Below are positions 56,073-64,000 of a stretch of 64,000 nucleotides of DNA, piece after piece. The position numbers and the translations under genes were made by a program. The notes beneath the pieces are model-generated. The model was not told the DNA's origin, did not search any database, and saw nothing but the letters and a program-made list of their open reading frames with translations. The stretch spans positions 254,490 to 318,489 of the forward strand of contig NZ_LMPD01000006.1 of assembly GCF_001424305.1 (NCBI RefSeq). Direction: 5' to 3'. This stretch comes from Pedobacter sp. Leaf176. Lineage in GTDB: Bacteria > Bacteroidota > Bacteroidia > Sphingobacteriales > Sphingobacteriaceae. How positions within the stretch are numbered: position 1 is the stretch's first letter; every line of letters begins with the position of its first letter.

Positions 56073-57335
56073 TTAAATTTTAGTACCATAAGCGCCAACA
56101 AAAGTAGCTGGTGCCGGCGAGTTGTATGTGATACCATTTTTCATTGTAAGTCCTGCTGCATGATGACGTGTAAAGTTGGTAATGCCTTTGCCCAAAGCAG
56201 GAGAATTACCTTGCAAATGGAAATCCCATGATGTATTAAAATCAGCATTACTTACCGCTGTGTTTACCGGGTAATTTACAAACTTTGGATCATTAGCACC
56301 GGCAGTTATGCTGATTACGTCGTCCTTACCACCGATTACATCGTTTTTGCCTGGTTGAAACTGATTAACGGTAAGCTGATCATAGCCATAATACCAGTTG
56401 TTGCTATAAGCAGAACGGCTGTCTTCTGGCTTTTTCGGGTCTCTTTTTATTCCAAAGCGCGTATTGGCAAAAAGGTTGTTGTACAAATCAGCACGTACTG
56501 TACTTTCCAACCAAACCGATCCGCCTTTTGCTGTTGGTCTTCTCCAGCCTGTATTTACCATGGTATTGTTATAAGCAATGATGTAGGTCTGTGGCGTTTT
56601 ATCTCCCGTATTAGATAATTTTAAGGCATTTGTGTTGGTGCTATAAATAAGGTTATAAGCGATATCGGCCAAACACCCGGATTTAAAATTCATTGCTTCG
56701 CCTCCGCTAACACCTGTGGTGTAGAACACGTTATTGGCAAAGATGATCTTTCCACCTTCTATGTAGGTACAGTCTTCCTGGAGGTTTCTGAATATGGTAC
56801 TTTGAACCACCAGTTTACCTTTAGCATTAGCGAACCAAAGCGCCGGAAGGTTCTCGCCTGCAACGGCTTTATAAAGTCCCATTTTAACCGATGTTGATGC
56901 ATCTGATGTTGTTGATCCGGCATACTCGATAATCGCATGGTCTAATACCAGTTCTTCGCAGGTAGGCCCGGCCAGTATGCCTCCCCATAACTTGCCAAAT
57001 TTCTTTTGGGCAGTTTTGTAAAACTCATTCACCGTAAATTTAATCGGATTATCTGCAGTACCTAATGCATATAAGTTGCCTTTTACAATAATCTCCGGTT
57101 TTGCCACCGTATCCATCAATACCGTAACGCCCTCCTCAATGGTCAATGTTTTACCTTCAGGAATAACGATATCGCCCTTGATTACCTGTGTGCTACCCTT
57201 GGCCCAAACCCCTGAAACCTCGCCAATGGCGGAACCATCAACCACTGTGGTATCCACATCGATGTTGGCTTTTTCGCATCCTGCTAGCGCCAGTAGCGCA
57301 AGGGTTAACAGTTTAAAAATCTGTTTCGATTTCAT
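56073..57335 (-). CDS. Lipoprotein with right-handed beta-helix repeats
   Basis: A 420-residue lipoprotein (LALAGC lipobox). The first part resembles a cell-surface anchoring region (GDIVIPEGKTLTIEEGVTVLMD). Repeated short rungs such as ANVFYTTGVSGG and NNTMVNTGWRR follow, typical of right-handed parallel beta-helices that bind polymers. It sits between the TonB receptor and phytase genes, with a 1-base gap to the latter. It may hold the phosphorylated substrate, but its exact role is not known. Confidence 0.72.
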   Translation of the reverse strand: MKSKQIFKLLTLALLALAGCEKANIDVDTTVVDGSAIGEVSGVWAKGSTQVIKGDIVIPEGKTLTIEEGVTVLMDTVAKPEIIVKGNLYALGTADNPIKFTVNEFYKTAQKKFGKLWGGILAGPTCEELVLDHAIIEYAGSTTSDASTSVKMGLYKAVAGENLPALWFANAKGKLVVQSTIFRNLQEDCTYIEGGKIIFANNVFYTTGVSGGEAMNFKSGCLADIAYNLIYSTNTNALKLSNTGDKTPQTYIIAYNNTMVNTGWRRPTAKGGSVWLESTVRADLYNNLFANTRFGIKRDPKKPEDSRSAYSNNWYYGYDQLTVNQFQPGKNDVIGGKDDVISITAGANDPKFVNYPVNTAVSNADFNTSWDFHLQGNSPALGKGITNFTRHHAAGLTMKNGITYNSPAPATFVGAYGTKI

Positions 57336-57357
57336 ATCTTTTCTCTTAAAATTTCAA

Positions 57358-60135
57358 TTAATTAAACTTATATCTAAAGCCGATCAGATAACCCTGACCG
57401 TAATAATCATTCCTAACCAAAGTATGCCCGTCCTCCACCAATTCCTCGTTGATTTTATTATTTTCCGGATTGGTGCCTTTAATGAATAATTTTGTTGGCG
57501 TATTTAAAATATTGTTCGCTTTTAGGAAAACACTAATGCCACCCTTGAATCTTTTCTCTGCCGAAGCATCCATTTGGATAAAACCCTCCTGCCATAAATC
57601 ATTATTCAGGAATTGAGAAACGGTATTGATACGCGGACCTGTATAAGCGCCTGCGACTTGCAGGTCCCAACCCTTTTTAGTATCCTTAAATAACAAGGAG
57701 ACATTTGCAATGTGTTCCGACTGGCCATAAAGTGGGCGCTCCTGATCGACTGATAATGCCTGTATGTCACCAGTTGTTGGATTAATCGTTCTTGTCGTTT
57801 TTGGCGTAGTAATTCTGGAATGGGTATAAGTGTAGTTTGCTTTTACACCAATTTTGCTGAAATATTTAATATAATCTACCTCTGCACCATAGTTATTGGC
57901 TATACCAAAGTTTCCAGGGCTGTAATAAATATCTTGACCACGTGTGGCGTCTGCCTGGAAAGTATATTCAATAGGGTTTTTAATTCTCTTATAAAATGCG
58001 CCCACTAAAAGCTGTTCAGATGCGCCAGGAAAAAGCTCATAGCGTAGATCGAAGTTATCAGCCAAAGCGCGCTTCAAGTTTGGATTGCCTCGTTCCTGAA
58101 ACTCTTCATTTACCACCTTTCCTGGCACGATTTCATAAAAACCAGGACGGTTAAGTGCTTTATAGTAAGAAGCGTGTAATTGTGCTTTATCCGTTAAAAA
58201 GTATTTAGCGGTTAAACTCGGCAATATATCGGTATACACCTGCTGCCCTTTTGGAAAAGCCTCTCCGGCAGGAAAAAGTAAATTATAACCCTGATTTGTA
58301 TGTTCTATCCTTGCACCACCAATCACTTCCAGTTTAAGCGATATGTATTTAAACATGCCATAGCCTGCCGTAATTTTTTCTGTTGCATCATAAGTCAAAG
58401 AATTGGCTACTGCACCAGTGGGGTTGCTTACCACTAAGTTTAAATCGGTATAATTCTGGTAATCTACACCATAAATTTTACTGGCATCTGCAGCAATTGG
58501 TGCAAGATTGTAGTTGTTAAAAAAACTGCTTCTTTGCTTATCACGATACAAACCTCCAGCCATCAGGTCCAGTTTGTGCTCACCCAACGTAAAACGGTAG
58601 CTAAAATCTAAATATCCTGCCAAATCCTCATCGGTATTGCGCTCCCATCTATGGGTAACCGGATTGGTATTCACCAGGCTCAAACGCCGGCTTTGAAAAT
58701 TCTGCTGAGTGCCGTTTAAGCTGATGCTGGTATTCTCCGGCACATCATTCTTAGCCGATGAATACACCGCCGACCATTGCACCTTGAATTTTTCATCAAA
58801 AAACTTATGGTCGCCATGTAAGGTGCTGTTGTAAATTTGCTGCTCCGTTAAGCGACTCCGGGTATTGTAAACCAATTCTGCATTTCCTGCAGTTGGATTA
58901 TAAACGCCGTTAAAGGTTGTCGTTACACCTTCTCTAAGCTGCTCGTTTTTTAGATTTACATATACATTGTAAAGGCTCAACTGATGATTTCTGTTAAATA
59001 CGTAATCCACCTTACCATGCAATCCGGTACGCTCCTGTTGTTCGGAAAATGTTCTGTCTATTTTGCTGGTGATGACCGAATAAGCATCTGTACCATTTAC
59101 GGCCGTGTTGTAGAAAGTACTGTTGCTGCCACGGTACGTATTTTGATAAGTGCCTGCCAAAACAACGCCCAGCTTATTATCTAAAAACCGCTGGCTTAAA
59201 GATAAACTTCCGATTAAATTCGGTGCCGGGTTCTTATATTTATAATCTAATGTCCCTTTCGTAAAATCGTTCTGAGTGGCATTGTAATTTTTCCCATTTA
59301 ACTCATAGGGCGATTTGTATTGAATGTCAGATGAATTATAGCTGCCAAATTTTCTATCGATAAACAGCTGGCTATAGCCTGAAGATAGATTTGCGTTTAC
59401 CTGGAATTTACCTGGTGCATTTTTCATCACCATATTAATTCCGCCACCAATTGCATCTCCTTCCAGGTTAGGCGTAAGTGTTTTATACACTTCAAGTCTG
59501 TCTAATAAATCTGAGGGAAATAGATCCAGCGGAACGTAACGGTATTTGTTATCCGGGCTAGGAATCTTAACACCATTAACAAGAGTATAATTATAGCGTT
59601 TGTCCATCCCTCTAAGTATCGCATATTGTCCGTCGCCGTTGCTGTTACGCTCTATGGAAACACCAGATATACGTTGCATCACATTTGCCACGGTTAAATC
59701 GGGGGAAATCTCGATTGCCCTTCCCGATACGATATTCATGATTTGAGTTGCATTCTTTTCTAAGCGACGGGCACCCTGGTCGGTAGAACCTACAATGTTT
59801 GATTTAATCATTACATCATCAAGGTTTTTAGAATCGCTTTCCATGTAGAATTTGAGGTGTTCATTATCTTCTTTTTCAATCGTGAAAGCCTTTGTAACGG
59901 TTTTGTATGTGACATAACTTACACTGATTTTAGCTGAACCTGCTGATAAGCCTTTGAACTCAAAAGTTCCATCAAGTCCGGTATTGGTTACCCGCCTGGG
60001 ATTTTCCAATATTACTGTAGCGCCCACGATGGCTTCACCTGTTTGCTTATCGTACACATGGCCCTTTATTTTTGTAGCATTGGCTGTGCCTGCACAAAAA
60101 ACAAGAAAAAACAGAATTTGTAAGAGTTTATTCAT
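57358..60135 (-). CDS. TonB-dependent receptor of the phytase operon
   Basis: A 925-residue outer-membrane receptor. After a signal (FFLVFCAGTANA) lie a carboxypeptidase-like domain (IKGHVYDKQTGEAIVGATVIL), a plug (NVMQRISGVSIERN, GDGQYAILRGMDKRYNY) and a barrel ending GYLIGFRYKFN. No SusD gene accompanies it, so it is a stand-alone receptor. Beta-propeller phytase genes beside TonB receptors are a known arrangement; here phytate or inositol phosphates are the likely ligand. Confidence 0.88.
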   Translation of the reverse strand: MNKLLQILFFLVFCAGTANATKIKGHVYDKQTGEAIVGATVILENPRRVTNTGLDGTFEFKGLSAGSAKISVSYVTYKTVTKAFTIEKEDNEHLKFYMESDSKNLDDVMIKSNIVGSTDQGARRLEKNATQIMNIVSGRAIEISPDLTVANVMQRISGVSIERNSNGDGQYAILRGMDKRYNYTLVNGVKIPSPDNKYRYVPLDLFPSDLLDRLEVYKTLTPNLEGDAIGGGINMVMKNAPGKFQVNANLSSGYSQLFIDRKFGSYNSSDIQYKSPYELNGKNYNATQNDFTKGTLDYKYKNPAPNLIGSLSLSQRFLDNKLGVVLAGTYQNTYRGSNSTFYNTAVNGTDAYSVITSKIDRTFSEQQERTGLHGKVDYVFNRNHQLSLYNVYVNLKNEQLREGVTTTFNGVYNPTAGNAELVYNTRSRLTEQQIYNSTLHGDHKFFDEKFKVQWSAVYSSAKNDVPENTSISLNGTQQNFQSRRLSLVNTNPVTHRWERNTDEDLAGYLDFSYRFTLGEHKLDLMAGGLYRDKQRSSFFNNYNLAPIAADASKIYGVDYQNYTDLNLVVSNPTGAVANSLTYDATEKITAGYGMFKYISLKLEVIGGARIEHTNQGYNLLFPAGEAFPKGQQVYTDILPSLTAKYFLTDKAQLHASYYKALNRPGFYEIVPGKVVNEEFQERGNPNLKRALADNFDLRYELFPGASEQLLVGAFYKRIKNPIEYTFQADATRGQDIYYSPGNFGIANNYGAEVDYIKYFSKIGVKANYTYTHSRITTPKTTRTINPTTGDIQALSVDQERPLYGQSEHIANVSLLFKDTKKGWDLQVAGAYTGPRINTVSQFLNNDLWQEGFIQMDASAEKRFKGGISVFLKANNILNTPTKLFIKGTNPENNKINEELVEDGHTLVRNDYYGQGYLIGFRYKFN

Positions 60136-60396
60136 TTCGTTTGGTAATGTCTTTTTATTTTCGACTCAGCAAAGGTGTATACACCAAATCACACCAGGAA
60201 ATTATCGGAGTTACATAAAGGCAGCACCGTTACAAAAGGCATATATGAAAAAGCAACAAGATTTATTAATCATTTAATTATCAACAACTTAATACAATTT
60301 AAAAACGCCGTTATGCTTTTATTACCGTTACATTAATAAATTGTTAAGTAGTATAAACAAGAAGAATACCTGATTTCAGCGATCGGGATGTAACGC
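60136..60396. other. Promoter region of the phytase receptor operon
   Basis: No gene supported. On the minus strand, CACCTTTG at 60170-60177 is a one-mismatch -7 element. TTAACA-ATTTA-TTAATG-TAACG-GTAATA at 60320-60347 is an 11-bp triple repeat but is too far from that -7 to be a standard activator site. Confidence 0.4.
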
Positions 60397-62001
60397 TCAA
60401 AGCGCCTGAATAAACGCGGATAAATTATCGCCCTGAGTCAAATTCAGCTTTTTTCGTAAACGGTATCGGGATACCCTTAAACTGTCTGTTGATATACCGA
60501 GTAAAGTAGAAATGTCTGCTGAATCAAGGTTCATTTTTAGCAGCGCAATTAAGCGCATGTCTGCAGAAGTGAGTTCGTTACTGAATTTTTTGAGCTGCTC
60601 TAAAAACTGATGATGCACCTGCTCAAAAGCCAGGGTAAATTCTTTCCAGTTTCGTTCGTGGTTAAAACTTTGATTAATTTCAGTCAGCATCTGGTTCATT
60701 TGCTTTTTCTGGTCACGCTTATCATCCTTTACCATGGCCTGCAAGGTATTGCGGAGTTTCTCGAGAAATTGGTTGTTTTTAATCAGGTTTAGCGTATGAG
60801 TGGATAACTCGCGGCTTTTAACTTCCAGTTGCTGCTTTAGGTTTTGCTCTTCAAGTTTCAGGTTCTTAAGCGCTAAACTGGTTAAATCGTGTTCAATATC
60901 TTTTTGTTTAGCTAACATTTGCTGGTCTCTAAGCTTGAAACGTTGTCTGCTAAACATAACAAATCCTAAAACAACAGTTAGCAACACGACAATGGTGGCA
61001 GAAAATGCAATAATGCGATTGACTTTTCTATCATTTTGTAGTTTACTAATCTCGTCTGATTTTTTATTGATATCATAAAGCACCTGCAAAAATGCAACTT
61101 GCCTGGCGCCATCTTCAGAATACAAATCGATAGTGTATTTATAGCCTAATTTAACATAGTGATAGGCACTATCCATTTGATTCATGAGTTCGTAGGCCTT
61201 GCCTAAGTCTCTACAGCAAGAGGCCAACTGGTATATATTGCCTAACCTTTCTGCAAGTTGCATCGCATGCTGTGTCTCAGTAATGCTTTCCCTGTATTTC
61301 CCGGTTTTGCGTAAAATATCACCAAGGTTATTAATTACCTCAATACTACCAGATTCATTATGAGATTTTTGGTACAGGTAAAGTGATTTTTTAAAGTGCT
61401 GAGCAGCAAGATCATACTTTTCCAAATCTTCATAAATACTTCCCAGATTCTCATAAATTTTAGCTGCCCCGTTAACATCTTTAGTACTTTCATTTACTTT
61501 TAAGGCCAGGTTTTGATAATAAAATGCGCTGTCATATTGTTGCCGTTTTTCGTAAAGCTGACCGATATGTCCAAAAACCGTGGCCTGCCCTTTTAAGTCA
61601 TTTTGTTTCTTATAAATGTTCAATGCCAGCGCGTAATTTTTCATCGCTTTATCTGGCTGCTTGATGTAGTAATACAGTACGCCAATATCGCACAGATTTG
61701 CCGCGATTGATAAGGACCTGTTGTTGTTACTAAAGATCTTGTCTGCCTTTAAAAAGAAATCTAATCCCTGACTAAAATGTCCCTGATGGTAACATACCTT
61801 CCCCATCTGCCGCAAACATTCGCCCTCTAAAACCGCATTATTACTTTCGATTGCTTTGGCATATATTATTTTTAAATCGACCAGTGATTCGACTGGATTT
61901 TTCGATTGCTGCTCTGAGAAAACCTGTAACTCTTTTTCCTGAGGATGAGCGTTATAAGCTAAAATAAATAATATCAATAAAGCAACAACAGATTTGACCA
62001 T
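60397..62001 (-). CDS. TPR sensor-regulator with LuxR-like C-terminus
   Basis: A 534-residue single-pass protein. The ATG at 62001 begins MVKSVVALLILFILAYNA, an export signal. Residues about 45-300 hold TPR repeats (e.g. YHQGHFSQGLDFFLKAD). A membrane helix near residue 325 (IIAFSATIVVLLTVVLGFVMF) and a coiled coil follow. The C-terminus has a helix-turn-helix of the LuxR/regulatory type (LTSADMRLIALLKMNLDSADISTLLGIS). Bacteroidota proteins of this design control nearby genes. A PHO-box-like repeat precedes it. Confidence 0.85.
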   Translation of the reverse strand: MVKSVVALLILFILAYNAHPQEKELQVFSEQQSKNPVESLVDLKIIYAKAIESNNAVLEGECLRQMGKVCYHQGHFSQGLDFFLKADKIFSNNNRSLSIAANLCDIGVLYYYIKQPDKAMKNYALALNIYKKQNDLKGQATVFGHIGQLYEKRQQYDSAFYYQNLALKVNESTKDVNGAAKIYENLGSIYEDLEKYDLAAQHFKKSLYLYQKSHNESGSIEVINNLGDILRKTGKYRESITETQHAMQLAERLGNIYQLASCCRDLGKAYELMNQMDSAYHYVKLGYKYTIDLYSEDGARQVAFLQVLYDINKKSDEISKLQNDRKVNRIIAFSATIVVLLTVVLGFVMFSRQRFKLRDQQMLAKQKDIEHDLTSLALKNLKLEEQNLKQQLEVKSRELSTHTLNLIKNNQFLEKLRNTLQAMVKDDKRDQKKQMNQMLTEINQSFNHERNWKEFTLAFEQVHHQFLEQLKKFSNELTSADMRLIALLKMNLDSADISTLLGISTDSLRVSRYRLRKKLNLTQGDNLSAFIQAL

Positions 62002-62017
62002 GCGAAACAATTTTTCG

Positions 62018-62051
62018 CAAAGAAAGCGTGTACAGGTTAAGTTAATGTTAA
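62018..62051 (-). promoter_or_regulatory. PHO-box-like repeat with -7 element before the TPR-LuxR gene
   Basis: On the minus strand: TTAACA-TTAAC-TTAACC (62051-62035), 9 bases, then TTTCTTTG (62025-62018). The box has one mismatch, the -7 has one. The start codon follows after 16 bases. The layout is the same as at 45055-45088. Confidence 0.6.
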
Positions 62052-62090
62052 GACAGAAGGAAGAAAGCGCCTGTATCAAAAAGATTCAGG

Positions 62091-62460
62091 CTAACTCGGA
62101 GATTTAATTGGGAATCCTATTGCTATTGCAAAGCGCTTTAAGATTCCCGCCTGCGCGAGAATGACGGGAACCTGATAAGTCGTCATTCCCAATTTAATTG
62201 GGAACCACGATTGCTCATGAATGCCTTTGAAGAAAGGAAAACCTATGAATAACCCTAATGCTATTGCAAAGCGCTTTAAGTTTCCCGCCTGCGCGAGAAT
62301 GACGGGAACCTGATAAGTCGTCATTCTCAATTTAATTGGGAACCACGATTGCTCATGAATGCCTTTGAAGAAAGGAAAACTTATGAATAATCCTAATGCT
62401 ATTGCAAAGCGCTTTAAGTTTCCCGCCTGCTCGAGAATGAAGGGGGAAACGAAATAAATT
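62091..62460. repeat. 138-bp tandem repeat of a REP/MITE-like element
   Basis: Two full 138-bp units start at about 62171 and 62309, with a truncated copy before them. Each unit has CGTCATTC(C/T)CAATTTAATTGGGAA, GATTGCTCATGAATGCC, AGAAAGGAAAAC, TGCTATTGCAAAGCGC and a CCTGCGCGAGAATGACGGG end. The ends are inverted repeats of each other. The same family is at 35544-35770. A frame across it is not a gene. Confidence 0.78.
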
Positions 62461-62593
62461 GTGACTTTAAAGCTAAATTTTAATTTGACACAGCCTCTTC
62501 TGTGATTTACCGATAGGTAAAATCAAACACATGGTGGTTGAAAGAGCGCAAACAGCCATTTGCTTATTAAAGCTAAATTCGATAAATAGTAAG

Positions 62594-63502
62594 CTACTTT
62601 GCGTGGAATCCAGCTTGCTTTAAATAAAGTAATAATTCAGCTGGCCTGTCCGTTTGTAATATGGACGGTTTTTTTGCGATTAACCAACCCCAGCTTTCCT
62701 GTTTCAGGTTTTCTTCAACTGCCTTATCATCATCATGTCCGCCGTTTAAAGATGGCCACAAACTGTTCAGCCAAACGACCTGTTTCTTTGCAATTTCTGG
62801 AATCGTCTTTAGATTTTCTAAAGTGTCGCTACTGAAAATAGGCTGAATAATGCTTCGTTTATTTGGCAGATAACTGCTTGTAACAGCTGCTGCATCAGCT
62901 CTTTTCATATCAACCACCACCATAAGGTAAGCTTGTTCCGGAATACGCTCAGCACTTTTTAGTTTGGCATAATCGATATTATCGCCCACGTTAACAATCG
63001 ATTGATTTAATGTACCTGTTTCTTCAAGTACTTTAAAAACTTCTTTAAGGTGGTCGTTACCTTTATCTACGTTGATGATGATTTTACCTTTCGCTGCCAG
63101 CATCATTTCTTTCATGGTTGGAATGCCATGCGGGGTCACCCTGCCCAAACCATTTTTTAATTTGAACTTAAGGATTTCATCAAGGGTATAATCACTAACC
63201 TTTCCTTTAGCATTTGTTGTTCTGTCGATGGTGTTGTCGTGCATCACCACCATCTGACTGTCTCTGGTCATCTTTACATCCAGCTCCATTACATCAAAGC
63301 CCTTTTCAATGCTGTTTAAAAGTGCTTTCAAGGAATTTTCAGGGGCATTTCTCCAATCGCCGCGATGCGCCGCAACTAAAATTTCCTTATTGTTCCTGTT
63401 AAAAACTGCAGCTAGCTTTTTATCCGGGTTTTGCGCTTTTAGGGAAAATGAAGCTGTAGCGAAAACTAAAAAGATAAGGGTTTTCTTTATTAATTGATTC
63501 AT
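62594..63502 (-). CDS. Glycerophosphodiester phosphodiesterase family protein
   Basis: A 302-residue exported enzyme. The start at 63502 gives MNQLIKKTLIFLVFATASFS, a signal; a frame from 63544 is less likely. AAHRGDWRNAPENS carries the catalytic His and Glu, ELDVKMTRDSQMVVMHD the Glu, Asp and His, followed by TIDRTTNAKGKV. It cuts glycerophosphodiesters to sn-glycerol-3-phosphate and an alcohol. An 81-base gap with a hairpin separates it from the SusD gene. Confidence 0.9.
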   Translation of the reverse strand: MNQLIKKTLIFLVFATASFSLKAQNPDKKLAAVFNRNNKEILVAAHRGDWRNAPENSLKALLNSIEKGFDVMELDVKMTRDSQMVVMHDNTIDRTTNAKGKVSDYTLDEILKFKLKNGLGRVTPHGIPTMKEMMLAAKGKIIINVDKGNDHLKEVFKVLEETGTLNQSIVNVGDNIDYAKLKSAERIPEQAYLMVVVDMKRADAAAVTSSYLPNKRSIIQPIFSSDTLENLKTIPEIAKKQVVWLNSLWPSLNGGHDDDKAVEENLKQESWGWLIAKKPSILQTDRPAELLLYLKQAGFHAK

Positions 63503-63530
63503 TTTTATAAAATAAAGGGGTTTACAAAAA

Positions 63531-63555
63531 ATGGTGACTGACAACCAGCCACCAT
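63531..63555 (-). promoter_or_regulatory. Intercistronic hairpin between SusD and GDPD genes
   Basis: ATGGTG-A-CTG pairs with CAG-C-CACCAT around ACAAC. It is followed by few U residues on the minus strand, so it looks like a transcript-stabilising or partially terminating stem rather than a full terminator. Confidence 0.45.
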
Positions 63556-63583
63556 ATTATAAGATAGGGATTAAGAATTCAAT

Positions 63584-64000
63584 TTAATAACCAGGATTTT
63601 GATACATTTTAGCCGGGTCTAATTTCACTTCATCAAAAGGAATCGGAAAATAGCGATCCTTTGTGGTTACGTTAGACAGTTTTGCAATGCCATATGTTGC
63701 CTGTGGCTTTGCCTTTAAGTAGCTAACCAATTCTGAAGCCGTAAAATTCCGGATTAAATCGAACCACCTGTGGTGTTCAAAAGCAAGTTCAACGCGCCTT
63801 TCATGCAATATAGCCAGTTTCATCGTTGGAAAATTAGCGGCATAAACCGGATCAGTTTTAGCGACTGCGTAGAGCGGACGGCCTGCCCTGGCCCTAACCA
63901 TATCCAGGTATTGTGCGGCAACGGCATCATTTCCCTGGAGGTTGGCAACTTCAGCGAGCATTAAAATCACATCAGCATAACGCATCATAATCCAATCGTT
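63584..64000 (-). CDS. SusD/RagB-like protein, C-terminal part
   Basis: The last 138 residues of a SusD-type lipoprotein; the frame stays open to the window edge, so the gene begins beyond it. MMRYADVILMLAEVANLQGN, LAILHERRVELAFEHHRWFDLIRN, RYFPIPFDEVKLDP and the NPGY end are the usual C-terminal signature. It lies upstream of the GDPD gene in the same direction, so a SusC gene and an outer-membrane uptake system for glycerophosphodiesters probably lie outside the window. Confidence 0.9.
   Translation of the reverse strand, partial: NDWIMMRYADVILMLAEVANLQGNDAVAAQYLDMVRARAGRPLYAVAKTDPVYAANFPTMKLAILHERRVELAFEHHRWFDLIRNFTASELVSYLKAKPQATYGIAKLSNVTTKDRYFPIPFDEVKLDPAKMYQNPGY

Noticed and set aside
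62091..62330. A reading frame of 79 codons across the tandem repeat
   Set aside because: It only translates the repeated 138-bp element; codons mirror the repeat and no family is recognised.

Overview
The window is a chromosomal segment of a Bacteroidota bacterium, most likely Sphingobacteriaceae (Pedobacter or Mucilaginibacter-like). Supporting signs are three SusD-type and two SusC-type proteins plus a further TonB-dependent receptor, -7 promoter elements of the Bacteroidota form TAnnTTTG in front of many genes, no strong Shine-Dalgarno sequences, and typical small families (DUF2795, DUF4382, DUF5808, lmo0937-like). No rRNA, tRNA, CRISPR array, prophage or insertion sequence was seen.

Layout. 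(1) 93-6247: a compact, visibly AT-rich same-strand cluster: ABC exporter, family 4 glycosyltransferase, a small terpene-cyclase-like toroid protein, a UbiA-type prenyltransferase and a family 2 glycosyltransferase. The last four could build a glycosylated isoprenoid or lipid-linked sugar and the first could export it; I recognise no described pathway. (2) 6275-20174: mostly housekeeping: MacB-like permease, queA, ispD, cobalamin adenosyltransferase, LolD/MacB-type ATPase, gatC, a PlsC-type acyltransferase, trpS, a deoxynucleoside kinase, kdsB, pyrG and yidC. (3) 20243-25592: GH130 enzyme, GAF histidine kinase, metallophosphoesterase and DUF763 protein. (4) 26030-30699: two divergent operons. 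One encodes a DUF4382 lipoprotein and a basic secreted protein. The other encodes a small secreted protein, an outer-membrane barrel and an OmpR-type two-component system. Between them lies a symmetric set of 11-bp-spaced direct repeats that looks like the operator of that regulator. (5) 30738-64000: a dense island for organic phosphorus use.

The phosphorus island holds a GDPD-like/alkaline phosphatase fusion, a PHP hydrolase, a SusC-SusD-PI-PLC-alkaline phosphatase operon, a phytase-like esterase, two small hydrolases, a metallophosphoesterase, a SusC-SusD-EEP phosphatase operon, a TonB receptor/beta-helix/beta-propeller phytase operon, a TPR-LuxR regulator, and a GDPD enzyme downstream of another SusD. 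Together these would capture phosphoinositides, glycerophosphodiesters and phytate at the outer membrane and strip them to free phosphate.

The most useful regulatory signal is a direct repeat TTAACA-N5-TTAACA followed about 9 bp later by a -7 element. It occurs as two exact copies in front of the phytase-like gene and as near copies in front of the LuxR-type regulator, a lipoprotein and a small orphan gene. It resembles the PhoP-type PHO box of Bacillus and suggests a phosphate-starvation regulon. Intergenic DNA in the island also carries REP/MITE-like palindromic elements, including a 138-bp tandem repeat at about 62,100-62,450.
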